This document shows positions 18,616 to 25,750 of a stretch of 63,449 bases of DNA, piece after piece. The stretch's first letter is position 1, and the number at the start of each line of letters is the position of its first letter. The notes beneath the pieces were generated by a model that was not told where the DNA came from, ran no database searches, and saw only the letters and a program-made list of their open reading frames with translations. Made by a program: the position numbers and the translations under genes. This DNA comes from a virus: the IMG/VR virus record IMGVR_UViG_3300012986_000064, positions 1 through 63,449 of that record; one strand, 5' to 3'.

Positions 18616-18652
18616 AACCTTTAATGTTTGTAAAATAACAACATTAAAGGTT
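18616..18652 (-). promoter_or_regulatory. late motif copy 3 with 13-bp arms (tape measure B)
   Basis: The palindrome is longest here: AACCTTTAATGTT at 18616-18628 is the exact reverse complement of AACATTAAAGGTT at 18640-18652. The centre reads TTATTTTAC on the coding strand, one or two changes from the other copies. The tape measure ATG is 12 bases beyond the 25-base core (18622-18646). Confidence 0.75.
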
Positions 18653-18678
18653 AGTCAGACCAGCAAGGCTAGCAAGGG

Positions 18679-18966
18679 CTAGTAAAACAAAACCGCCCCG
18701 TCAGATTTTACGGCAACAGTATCCACTCGCTCGGTTTTGATGCCTGCGGAATCGGTTAACTCCCAATGGTTGGCATACCACAACTCGCCTAGCCGGGTGG
18801 CTTCTTTCATTGGTGGCTTTATTTTCCGCAACTCTATTGGCTTGTAATGACGAGGCGGGGCAATCAACGAGTTAAACTCTTTGGCAATGGCAGCCTCAGC
18901 TTTTTCCTCAGCAGAAGGGCCGCAACCAGCTAAAACCAGAGCACAAGCATAGAACAGTGTTTTCAT
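18679..18966 (-). CDS. small lipoprotein
   Basis: 95 residues with a classical lipoprotein signal: a short positive N-terminus, a hydrophobic segment and the lipobox LAGC at about residues 12-15. The mature part is charged and lacks known motifs. It should be lipid-anchored in the envelope. It sits between the GIY-YIG-type gene and tape measure B, in a block that interrupts the usual chaperone-to-tape-measure order. Surface lipoproteins in prophages can alter host surface or exclude other phages (inference). Confidence 0.7.
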   Translation of the reverse strand: MKTLFYACALVLAGCGPSAEEKAEAAIAKEFNSLIAPPRHYKPIELRKIKPPMKEATRLGELWYANHWELTDSAGIKTERVDTVAVKSDGAVLFY

Positions 18967-18980
18967 GCCGCCAAGCTACG

Positions 18981-19008
18981 AAAAAGCCCCGGCTGACTAA
19001 CCGGGGCT
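18981..19008 (-). terminator. intrinsic terminator, member of repeated family
   Basis: Stem AGCCCCGG / CCGGGGCT with an 8-base loop, followed on the minus strand by five Ts. It ends transcripts from the 20570-19014 block before the lipoprotein gene. The flanking text GCCAAGCTACGAAAAAGCCCC recurs at other terminators in the accessory island. Confidence 0.85.
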
Positions 19009-19013
19009 CGCGC

Positions 19014-19793
19014 CTATACCACAGGGCGGTTTTTCAGAAAGAACGTGCCAGGGGGGAGGGTGTTTAGAATATCGACGGCCGAACTGAAGCATTCTGTATA
19101 CCCCGAAAATGCTTTTTGTGGTTTGTAGCTCAGAGTTTTGAACTGTCTGTGAATGGCTTTTTCCAGCTCAAACACCTCTCTGACGTTATAACTTTTGTAT
19201 AAAGCAACTGTCCGCCATCTGTAAGGCATTCTGCGGCTAAACCTGCCACTCAGATTAAAGCTTATACCAACCTTATAAAATAGCTCATTCTCGCCGGTCA
19301 GCTCTATTATATAGAGAGTGGCTCGCCTTCCGTTTTGCCGACATCCCCAGCTACTGGCTGACCAAGGGCCGCCCCCTGGCCGGCCAATATTGCCCTGCCT
19401 CTTTCCGCACTTGGGGCAACCTTGTCCCTTCAAGTGCGCGTGTGGTGTTTGGGTAAAATTGCCGTGTTCCAGGCAGGTAATAACTATGGCTTCCTCAGTA
19501 CCTGCGTAGTTAGCTTGCTTATAACAGTAACGCTCGCCATGAATTTCACGAGCCTCGACTATAAACTGCTCTGTGGTTTTGGTGTTGAATATAATTCGGG
19601 AGGAAGTAGCGCACTGAGGGCACCCTCTTCCCTGCAAGTGCCCTCTTGTACGTTGCAAGAACCCTCCGTGCTGAGAGCAAGCAATTTCTACGCACGTCCT
19701 TGCATTCACGTACTTGGTGCGCGTGTAGTCATATCGCTCACCATGCACAGCGCGAGCCTTGGCTATGAAAGCTTCTGTTGTTAAACGCTTCAT
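19014..19793 (-). CDS. DUF723-type zinc-binding repeats with GIY-YIG-like nuclease domain
   Basis: 259 residues. Two consecutive repeats (about 5-60 and 75-135) show the pattern F-I-x-K/E-A-R-x-x-H-G-x-x-Y-x-Y ... C-x-x-H-G-x-F-x-Q ... H-L-x-G-x-G-C-P-x-C, as in DUF723 repeats of phage homing-type endonucleases. The C-terminal part (about 160-240) contains TLYIIEL and FYKVGIS strands followed by the ELEKAIH helix, like GIY-YIG/T5orf172 nucleases. It probably cleaves DNA and may promote its own spread. It is a likely freestanding homing endonuclease next to the second control region. Confidence 0.75.
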   Translation of the reverse strand: MKRLTTEAFIAKARAVHGERYDYTRTKYVNARTCVEIACSQHGGFLQRTRGHLQGRGCPQCATSSRIIFNTKTTEQFIVEAREIHGERYCYKQANYAGTEEAIVITCLEHGNFTQTPHAHLKGQGCPKCGKRQGNIGRPGGGPWSASSWGCRQNGRRATLYIIELTGENELFYKVGISFNLSGRFSRRMPYRWRTVALYKSYNVREVFELEKAIHRQFKTLSYKPQKAFSGYTECFSSAVDILNTLPPGTFFLKNRPVV

Positions 19794-19796
19794 AGC

Positions 19797-20570
19797 TTAC
19801 GAAGGCATAGACACAACACCATGCACCCGAAACCAGGCATACGCTCCCCACTGAAAGGGCAATTCCCGATGGGAGCGTCGGGGGTTACAGTCGTCGAAGA
19901 GGGTGAACAGACGTGCGCTGATGCGCTCATACGAATGGCACTTATGCACCCGCCCCACGTCGCTTAGTTTCAATACCCCATCAACCGGCTTCACCCGCAC
20001 CAGCACGTCGCCGGGTTGCACGTCCTCAAAAGCCCTAACCGGAACCACGGCAACCAGCGCCCCCTTTGGATATGCCGGGGCCATCTTATTGCTAGGAAAC
20101 ATGAACAGCTCGACCCCGCGCAGGTCGGGCGAAGGCTTGACAACACGTAGGCCCGTTTCCGGGCCTACGTGTTGGAGAATGGAGGCCCACAAGTTGCCAA
20201 TCTCGGCAACCGCGTCGGCTTCTTCTAGGCGGTTGATTTTTACCAGCGCCTGGGTGCGCTGCGCCGGCGTAACCCCCGGCAATTGCACCAACGCCTTAAT
20301 TTCTTCCTTTTGGGTAGCCGTGGCATACCGCACGGCGGGCCGCTGCCGACCTTCGCGGCTGGTCAGCTCCTTGCCAACATTGGCCGTCCACCGCACTAGG
20401 CGGCTGAGGCAGTTGCACTCATGCACGTTATGGTTAGCACGCAGCTGCTCCGCTTCCGTGAACAGGTCGTTGCCCACAATCAGGGCAAGCAGGTTGACGC
20501 GAAGCACGCCAATAGGGGTCTGGGCGTCGGCCACCTGGGCGACGTTTCCATGTTTGGGGGTGTTGTACAT
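19797..20570 (-). CDS. S24/LexA-fold repressor-like protein lacking the catalytic serine
   Basis: 257 residues. The C-terminal part (about 150-255) follows the LexA/UmuD S24 fold: N-K-M-A-P-A-Y-P-K-G at 161-170, P-G-D-V-L-V-R-V at 186-193, L-K-L-S at 200-203, D-D-C-N-P-R and G-V-V at the end. In S24 proteins the residue before the conserved Met is the nucleophilic Ser; here it is Lys162, so self-cleavage is not expected although the Lys201 position is kept. The N-terminal half is helical without a clear HTH. It is divergent from a ribbon-helix-helix gene, with operator-like palindromes between them, as in a lysogeny switch. Confidence 0.6.
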   Translation of the reverse strand: MYNTPKHGNVAQVADAQTPIGVLRVNLLALIVGNDLFTEAEQLRANHNVHECNCLSRLVRWTANVGKELTSREGRQRPAVRYATATQKEEIKALVQLPGVTPAQRTQALVKINRLEEADAVAEIGNLWASILQHVGPETGLRVVKPSPDLRGVELFMFPSNKMAPAYPKGALVAVVPVRAFEDVQPGDVLVRVKPVDGVLKLSDVGRVHKCHSYERISARLFTLFDDCNPRRSHRELPFQWGAYAWFRVHGVVSMPS

Positions 20571-20577
20571 TTGTACA
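20564..20577. promoter_or_regulatory. operator-like palindrome over the repressor start
   Basis: TGTACA-TT-TGTACA covers the start codon of the S24-like gene (ATG at 20570-20568). A related sequence, TACAAATGTACC, lies at 20703-20714 inside the repressor promoter. The pair fits autoregulatory binding sites. Confidence 0.5.
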
Positions 20578-20610
20578 GTTGGGAAAGTGAGATTTTCCCA
20601 GCTTCAGAGG

Positions 20611-20666
20611 CAGCCCCTGCCAGGGCTGTTTCGGGAGGCCAGCCCCTGCCAGGGCTGGCCTCTTTT
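20611..20666. promoter_or_regulatory. tandem hairpins in the divergent intergenic region
   Basis: The unit CAGCCCCTGCCAGGGCTG occurs twice. The second lies in an 11-bp stem (20635-20645 with 20652-20662) followed by TTTT on the + strand, a good rightward terminator. For leftward transcripts from the 20705 promoter both hairpins fall in the 5' leader of the S24-like gene, so they could act as an attenuator. No gene on the + strand to the left needs this terminator. Confidence 0.55.
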
Positions 20667-20704
20667 CCATTCCTCATCTACTGGTGTTCCCCTTTGGAAC
20701 GATA

Positions 20705-20735
20705 CAAATGTACCAGTGCTTTTTTGGTGTTACAA
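20705..20735 (-). promoter_or_regulatory. Bacteroidota-type promoter for the S24-like gene
   Basis: On the minus strand TTG (20735-20733), a 20-base spacer and TACATTTG (20712-20705) match the -33/-7 consensus of Bacteroidota. The predicted start near 20698 gives a leader of about 128 bases carrying the tandem hairpins. Confidence 0.6.
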
Positions 20736-20764
20736 GTTTTTTACCAAAAAAAAACCAAAATATC

Positions 20765-20793
20765 TTTGGTATAATTGCAGTGTATTACATTTG
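20765..20793 (+). promoter_or_regulatory. Bacteroidota-type promoter for the ribbon-helix-helix gene
   Basis: TTTG (20765-20768), a 17-base spacer and TACATTTG (20786-20793) match the -33/-7 consensus. The ATG lies at 20798, so the message should be leaderless. An upstream TATCTTTG (20761-20768) is an alternative -7 box. Confidence 0.6.
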
Positions 20794-20797
20794 CAGA

Positions 20798-20965
20798 ATG
20801 AAAAAGGAAAAAGCCGAGCGCACCGGGAAAAAGCAGATAGGCCTAGAAGTAACTGCTGCCGAAAAAGAGTTGGCCGAAAAGGTAGCCGAGGCCAGAGGGC
20901 TCGGTCTCTCTGCATTGGTAAGGCTGCTGATTAAGGACGAGGCTCGCCGCTTGGGTATCGAGTAG
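20798..20965 (+). CDS. small ribbon-helix-helix-type DNA-binding protein
   Basis: 55 residues starting at MKKEKAERTG; an in-frame upstream extension has no support because the promoter overlaps it. The pattern (a short strand followed by helices AEKELAEKVAEARG and SALVRLLIKDEARR) fits Arc/CopG-type dimeric DNA-binding proteins. It is divergent from the S24-like gene and followed by a tiny membrane protein. Its 3' end (coding L-V-R-L-L-I-K-D-E-A-R-R-L-G-I-E) recurs as remnants at 29824 and 31846 in the accessory island. Confidence 0.65.
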   Translation: MKKEKAERTGKKQIGLEVTAAEKELAEKVAEARGLGLSALVRLLIKDEARRLGIE

Positions 20966-21007
20966 CTCCACCAGCCGCTTGGGCATTTTCACAACAGTTC
21001 CTTGCTT

Positions 21008-21145
21008 ATGAAATCGTCTGACATACTTGTTCTGATTATCACAGCAACTTCGTTTGTGGGCGCGGTGGTCTGCTACCTGCGTGTATTTAACCCCATTTTA
21101 TTAAATCACAGACAGCGGCAAATCAAAGCAACACGCCGCTCATAA
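21008..21145 (+). CDS. tiny membrane protein
   Basis: A 45-codon frame beginning MKSSDILVLIITATSFV, with one strong membrane segment (about residues 6-24) and a basic C-terminal tail. It follows the ribbon-helix-helix gene by 42 bases on the same strand and probably shares its transcript. It converges on the endolysin gene. Small size makes this tentative. Confidence 0.45.
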   Translation: MKSSDILVLIITATSFVGAVVCYLRVFNPILLNHRQRQIKATRRS

Positions 21146-21201
21146 ACAGGCAGCTTTACCGCTCTGCTGTAGAAAAGCGGGCATTTTTGCCGGTAATGTC
21201 A

Positions 21202-21729
21202 TCAGCGCGTGGCTACGGCCTTCGCCAACCCCGTGCCATCAATGAAGATGCGGCGCACACTGGCAGGCCGGGCCACACGCCACGGCGTGCGCCGGGCACA
21301 CTTCAGGCTCGACTTCGGGAATGGGTCAATACCGTGCCGGTTGGCCTGGTTGCCGCCCAACACATAATAGTGGTGCTCATCCTCGCCCACGTAAATGCCC
21401 ACGTGGGAGAAGCTAAATACCAGCACGTCGCCCAGCATCGGCACGGCCGTCGGGTTGCCCCACTTGCACCACCAGAACGCGCGGGGCATCTCGGGCTGAC
21501 GTAACGAAGCCACGCCGGCCCGCACGGCCGCAATAGCCATTGCCGTTCCGCACCAGGGCGTTTCATCGTCGTTAATCCACGAAAACCCCAACTCCTTAAG
21601 CCAGGACATAATCACCGGGCTATGCTGCTTGCCTGGAATTTCGTGGGTGCCAAAGAGCTTCAGAGCTTCAAGTAGCAGCTTGGGGGCGGGCTCTGTGGCG
21701 AGGTAAGCGAATTTGGCGGGAAGGTTCAT
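21202..21729 (-). CDS. endolysin, CHAP/NlpC-like (TIGR02594 type)
   Basis: 175 residues. A cysteine-peptidase pattern is visible: ETPWCG with Cys60, SHVGIYVG with His109, and GGNQ with Asn127, preceded by GDVLVF. This matches the TIGR02594 peptidoglycan amidase/peptidase family common in phages of Bacteroidota. It should cut the cell wall at lysis. No signal peptide is present, so it depends on a holin for release. It starts 6 bases after the tail chaperone T frame, an uncommon place, far from the membrane cassette at 5.1-7.4 kb. Confidence 0.8.
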   Translation of the reverse strand: MNLPAKFAYLATEPAPKLLLEALKLFGTHEIPGKQHSPVIMSWLKELGFSWINDDETPWCGTAMAIAAVRAGVASLRQPEMPRAFWWCKWGNPTAVPMLGDVLVFSFSHVGIYVGEDEHHYYVLGGNQANRHGIDPFPKSSLKCARRTPWRVARPASVRRIFIDGTGLAKAVATR

Positions 21730-21735
21730 GGCGGA

Positions 21736-22514
21736 TTAATCGGTTTTGTTTTTCTCTATCAGGTAGTCGATGGCCGAGTGGAAGTCGAACAGCGTCAGCT
21801 CCCCGGCGCGGGGAAAGCCCTGGTCAGCCAGGGCCGCGCAGAGCTTGCCAAACCGCTGCTGCTTTTCCACGACCACGTTGCGCGGGTCGCCGTCGTCGAA
21901 GATGTCCGGGCGGGCCAGGTCCAGCAGGTAGCTGTCGATTTCCTGCAGCGTATCGATGTGCGTCGCCTCGCCTGTTAGCACGAAGTCGCAGACCGCAACC
22001 ACCCGCCGCTGCAGCTGCCGGGCGTAGGCCTGGGTTTCGGCATCGGCGCTGAAGCGGGCCGGGAAGTAGGTGCTCAGCTCCGCCGGAAGTTTTTTTTTAC
22101 GTCGGTGAGCAGCTCGCTCACCTGGCCTTGCGTCAGCCCCATCGCGCTGAGCCGTAGCAGCAGCTCCTTCAGCCCCTGCTCGCTCAGGTCCGTAACCGGC
22201 ACGCCATCCACGGCCGCGACCAGGCAGCCAAAGGCCAGCTGCGTGGGGTCGAACTTCTCCAGCATGAACTGCACGTTGTAGTGCAGGTTGGCCAGCTCGT
22301 CGGCGGCCTCGCCCAGGCGGTGCGGCTCCTGCTGGGCGGCTACCATCAGCGCTGCCAGCTGCTCGAAGTGGCGCTGCACTGCGCCTATGCTGGAGCCGAT
22401 GCCGGCGGCTTGCACCAGGTACTGCTGCATGGTGGCGTGGCGCCCGGCGGGCAGCTCGAAAATGCTTTGGTACAGGCTGACGTGGTGGGCGTCGCCCAGG
22501 GGAACGGTTTGCAT
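21736..22514 (-). CDS. tail assembly chaperone, frameshifted G-T fusion
   Basis: A -1 shift at the slippery site 22095-22089 joins the 146-codon G frame to the downstream open frame, giving about 259 residues (142 from G, about 117 from T). The downstream frame is open from the slip to 21736, while its only independent start is an internal GTG at 22002. Lambda gpG/gpGT has the same plan and similar sizes (140 and 279 residues). The fusion recruits the tape measure protein and tail tube subunits. It is the only frameshifted pair expected for this phage and lies upstream of tape measure B. Confidence 0.8.
22074..22514 (-). CDS. tail assembly chaperone, G form
   Basis: 146 residues, helical and acidic, with the stretch AVDGVPVTDLSEQGL near 100-115 and a C-terminal helix leading into the A-run (codons D-V-K-K-N). 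It is made by termination at the zero-frame TGA (22076-22074). G-type chaperones coat the tape measure during tail assembly and are not in the finished particle. A degenerate late-type motif (22537-22561) faces this gene. Confidence 0.8.
   Translation of the reverse strand: MQTVPLGDAHHVSLYQSIFELPAGRHATMQQYLVQAAGIGSSIGAVQRHFEQLAALMVAAQQEPHRLGEAADELANLHYNVQFMLEKFDPTQLAFGCLVAAVDGVPVTDLSEQGLKELLLRLSAMGLTQGQVSELLTDVKKNFRRS
22089..22095 (-). other. programmed -1 frameshift slippery heptamer
   Basis: A-AAA-AAC in the zero frame, within a run of nine As followed by CTTCC. AAA and AAC can re-pair as AAA-AAA after a -1 slip; the next codons (CTT CCG GCG GAG) open the T frame with no stop. Confidence 0.8.
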
Positions 22515-22536
22515 AAGGCAGGGCAGAATGAGAGGT

Positions 22537-22574
22537 GTAAGTACGGTATTAATGTACTTACTTTACAAACATTA
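22537..22574. promoter_or_regulatory. late motif copy 4 with degenerate opposite copy
   Basis: A full rightward copy (22550-22574) precedes the truncated tail gene at 22579 by 4 bases. GTAAGTAC (22537-22544) and GTACTTAC (22554-22561) form an additional 8-bp inverted repeat; read leftward this resembles a degenerate motif that would serve the tail chaperone gene at 22514. Confidence 0.65.
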
Positions 22575-22578
22575 AACC

Positions 22579-22836
22579 ATGAGCACCCTCCTCGCCCAGA
22601 ACTCGCCCCGCTTTCGCTACACCCTGGATAGCGACATTTTAGGCCCGTTCGTGCTCAAAAACGACCCCATTGGCTGGGATGAGTTGGGCAAGTGGGAAAA
22701 GAGCAGCCATCCGTACATGTCGGATAGCTGCCCACCGAGCCGCTTAGGCAAAGCCTTTTCAGGCTGCCAGACTTCCACCCGGAAACCGGCTGGCAGAACC
22801 AAGGTAACGAGTTGCGAGCAATGGCGGTATCCTTAG
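22579..22836 (+). pseudogene. truncated inverted copy of the tail-associated gene start
   Basis: The first 38 codons match the start of the gene at 11828-14041 (35 of 38 residues, about 99 of 114 bases by hand count), and the late motif is also conserved. After the codon for Lys38 similarity stops and the frame runs on for 47 unrelated codons, ending where the DUF4365 gene of the island ends. It is a remnant cut by insertion or recombination at the island edge. A short chimeric peptide could still be made. Confidence 0.8.
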
Positions 22837-24869
22837 TCTAGTGCATCTTTCGGCATTAAACCGAACTGCTTAAGGAGGTAGCGCACGTCTTTATTGGGAA
22901 GAGAGCGCCACCCCGCAGCGGTGTTTACTAAAACAAAAGTTGGTGGCTCGATATAAGCATACGACATATCCCCTAGAGCTGCCCTGTTTTGATTCTGAAG
23001 AAGCTGCCACCCCTTCCCTTTTGCATATTTTTCGAATAACCTTGTTGAAGCTATATCTACCATAACATTGCCTATCCTATCAGGAGGCAAATTGTACGCT
23101 TCTAAAATTCTTCTGGCGAAGAACTCCATGTCGGCATCGGAATAGTCTTGTAGCTTTTTTGGCTCTTCGAGTGATTGTTGCATTCCATAATAAGCCTCCT
23201 CTACAACCGAGACAAATTTCCTTATCCCCGTTCTCTTCTCTAATTCAATCAGGCAATTTTCGATTTCCTGGTAATCTGCGGTGTTAAGGCTTATACCAAA
23301 ACACTTCTCCGCCATGAATCTAATGTCATACGAGGTGCCGAGGGCGACATGGGCATCTTTGTAAAGCGCACATTCTATTAAACAATTGTAGGCACTGAGC
23401 GCTAGTTTAAGATGTGTTTCGTATACTTTATCTAAGTCAGCAGAAGCCGAACGGGATTTACCTGCGAAGACCAGCATGGAGGTAAACTGCGATGATTGAA
23501 ACATTTTAGCCAAAGCAAGCATCGCATACCCCAGTACTCTCTTATTGTCGCTACCTCTATACTCCTTGTATATTGACAGCACGCGTTCACGGCTTTTTTC
23601 TGATAATGACAGCAAATAAGATGCTATCTTAACCCGCTGTGGTTCTGGGGAAAGTGCGCCTAACCGTTCCTGTATTCTAATATTATATCCGTGCTTAAAG
23701 ATTAGCTTGTCTGTGTATATGTATAGATTTTCAGCATTAAATACCTGCAAGGCGGCCTTGCTTTCCGCAGTCAAGCCTGATGCCTCAATTTCACTAAAAA
23801 TAGAGTCTATTTGTTGCTCTATGGTTTCATCAACCACTTCATTGGCAAATGTGTGCAGGAGCAACGTGTAGACAATATTAATTTTGAAACCGAGAATATT
23901 GGCCTCGTTTTTTGCTGATTTAACCAACTCACTGAGAATACCACCCAACTCTTCGGTGGTTATTTCTCCTTTCAGGAAGCTTGTCCTCGCTTTTGTAAAA
24001 TGCAGCAGTTCCTGTTCAGTAGGCGAGAATGAATCAATTTCGTTGAAACACCGGCGCAAGAATGGTTCGGCTTCAATAATGTACCCGGCGCTCCCATAGG
24101 TAATTGCACCAATAAAAAGGAGCTTGTTTGACTTGTTTATAACAGCGGCGGGCAACTGCTCCAGCATCCATAATAGCATGTCCATTGAATCAGTGTTCAA
24201 AAGGCCATGACCATATTGCTCCAAAAACCTAGTGATGTTTTGAGGGCTACTGAAGTCTATTTCATCCGGCGACTTGATATGCTCACTAAAAACAGGGATA
24301 CCATAGCTCTGACCATGTTTGGTGAGCATAAGGCTCTGATTCTCATGTCTGGCAAGCATTTTCTTGTGAAGTGCTTTAGCAGACTCTTCGTTTAATTCAT
24401 TTGTCTCAATGTAAATCGTTGCGTTTGCCTGGCTTTTCCATTCCGGGTTGTATTCATCAAGCCTGGAGACAACCGAATCTACATAATCGAAGTAGCTTTT
24501 ATTTCCTATCTCATCAAACAGGACAATAATTCCATATGCTGGTGGCCTTTTGCACAGGTACCCCAAACGAGAGGTTTTAAAGGTAAGTGTACAATATTGG
24601 ATCCCGTTTTTGGTGGTGAGCTTCACCTTGCCGGTACTCTTGATTTGTACAGCAAACTTTTGAGATGATGCCCGCTTATCCGGGGTTACGAGTTCCACAT
24701 CCATGTCAACCCCGTAGTCCGGAGTCTCTTCGCGGCACAGGAACCCGTTACGACGGGTCAGTACACACCGGACGGCATTTACCGACTCCTCGCTTCTTAT
24801 AGAGTTGTCATCAACTTCTGGTTCGTCTGAAAAGGCCATCGCCTGGGGAATTTGAAATAGTCCGGCCAA
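22833..24869 (-). CDS. DUF4365 nuclease-like N-terminus with long helical-repeat C-terminus
   Basis: 678 residues. The N-terminal 130-150 residues match DUF4365 (PD-(D/E)XK-like): D-Y-G-V-D-M-D-V-E at 51-59 and V-Q-I-K-S at 74-78 give the acidic and Q-x-K active-site pattern. The remaining 500 residues are helical, without membrane segments, and look like TPR-type repeats. DUF4365 proteins are frequent in defence islands, so nucleolytic anti-phage action with a repeat-based sensor is likely. The second methionine (residue 11) is also a possible start. AT-rich relative to the phage backbone, so probably transferred. Confidence 0.7.
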   Translation of the reverse strand: MAGLFQIPQAMAFSDEPEVDDNSIRSEESVNAVRCVLTRRNGFLCREETPDYGVDMDVELVTPDKRASSQKFAVQIKSTGKVKLTTKNGIQYCTLTFKTSRLGYLCKRPPAYGIIVLFDEIGNKSYFDYVDSVVSRLDEYNPEWKSQANATIYIETNELNEESAKALHKKMLARHENQSLMLTKHGQSYGIPVFSEHIKSPDEIDFSSPQNITRFLEQYGHGLLNTDSMDMLLWMLEQLPAAVINKSNKLLFIGAITYGSAGYIIEAEPFLRRCFNEIDSFSPTEQELLHFTKARTSFLKGEITTEELGGILSELVKSAKNEANILGFKINIVYTLLLHTFANEVVDETIEQQIDSIFSEIEASGLTAESKAALQVFNAENLYIYTDKLIFKHGYNIRIQERLGALSPEPQRVKIASYLLSLSEKSRERVLSIYKEYRGSDNKRVLGYAMLALAKMFQSSQFTSMLVFAGKSRSASADLDKVYETHLKLALSAYNCLIECALYKDAHVALGTSYDIRFMAEKCFGISLNTADYQEIENCLIELEKRTGIRKFVSVVEEAYYGMQQSLEEPKKLQDYSDADMEFFARRILEAYNLPPDRIGNVMVDIASTRLFEKYAKGKGWQLLQNQNRAALGDMSYAYIEPPTFVLVNTAAGWRSLPNKDVRYLLKQFGLMPKDALD

Positions 24870-24911
24870 CTATAAAGAAGGCAAGCACGTGGACCAGATT
24901 TTTAAATATGG

Positions 24912-25652
24912 CTAATCTGCAGATGGGCTTGAGGCAACAGGTGCGCTGCAGGCTTTCAAAAAAGCAATTCCCAGCTTTGTAGGACCAATGTTAGCTGTCC
25001 CGTAACCAGTCGCCATTGAAAGTTCTGGTGTACCACCTTTAATAAGTTCATTGAGTGCTTGAATCATTGAGACGGTGCCAGCGACTATACACAGACGAAG
25101 GCGAACTAAGTTATCTAACGCAACGTCAAATTCATCGCCCGAAATACCCTCTTTTACAACCGCTTCTTTGATGAAGTTGGTATCCATCATGAATAAAGAA
25201 CCGGCTTTCTTTATGCCGCCACGTGATTCAGGAAACAGGGCATTGAGAATTCGTACATGGATAGGGCCGAGCTGCTTCATAATTTCTATGAAACCACTAT
25301 CAAATTTTGCAACTGAATGAGGGTTGGCTGCATTTGCCAGCAAATTGGCCCATGTTTTCTGAAGGAATTCATCTTCTTCCAGGGAGGCGCTTTCTATAAG
25401 GGGAACTAATACCTTAAAAGGTACTTCTTGAGGTTCAATGTTGGCTTCAACCAGTACATTGCCAGCGTCTATTAATACCTTCGCTCCCGCCTTCGCTCGC
25501 AATCCTTTTACATAGTCCCTGCCTGCCTCTCCAATCTCTTCGAGTGCCGGCTTAAATACAGTGCTGAGTGCTGGACGAGCGGCCTTTATTATGCCTACGG
25601 CAGTTACCGTCTGCGGCATGGCTTGGATAATGGTAGTCAACAGGTCAGACAT
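24912..25652 (-). CDS. DUF4393 (Abi-alpha) family protein
   Basis: 246 residues. An N-terminal helical part (1-60) is followed by the DUF4393/Abi-alpha signature: P-L-I-E-S-A-S at 84-90, E-E-D-E-F-L-Q-K-T-W-A-N-L-L-A-N-A-A at about 92-109, then an F-I-E-I-M-K-Q-L-G-P helix. Members of this family include abortive-infection proteins against phage. It lies alone between a terminator (25681-25710) and the DUF4365 gene 42 bases downstream, so those two may form a unit. No membrane segment is clear. Confidence 0.7.
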   Translation of the reverse strand: MSDLLTTIIQAMPQTVTAVGIIKAARPALSTVFKPALEEIGEAGRDYVKGLRAKAGAKVLIDAGNVLVEANIEPQEVPFKVLVPLIESASLEEDEFLQKTWANLLANAANPHSVAKFDSGFIEIMKQLGPIHVRILNALFPESRGGIKKAGSLFMMDTNFIKEAVVKEGISGDEFDVALDNLVRLRLCIVAGTVSMIQALNELIKGGTPELSMATGYGTANIGPTKLGIAFLKACSAPVASSPSAD

Positions 25653-25680
25653 AGCGAAGGAATAAGTGAATTGCCAAGCT

Positions 25681-25710
25681 ACAAAAAGCCCCCGGCTTGT
25701 GGGGCTTTCT
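25681..25710. terminator. intrinsic terminator, repeated family
   Basis: AAAGCCCC and GGGGCTTT pair across an 8-base loop, with A-rich and T-rich flanks. It shares the preceding GCCAAGCTAC text with the terminators at 18981 and 26886. Confidence 0.75.
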
Positions 25711-25750
25711 AAAACTCATTAGCCATGACTGCTTATGTAGCAAGGAACAA

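Noticed and set aside
21155-21196. Hairpin CCGCT ... AGCGG followed by a T-run between the tiny membrane gene and endolysin
   Set aside because: Only a 5-bp stem with a long loop; too weak to call as a terminator.
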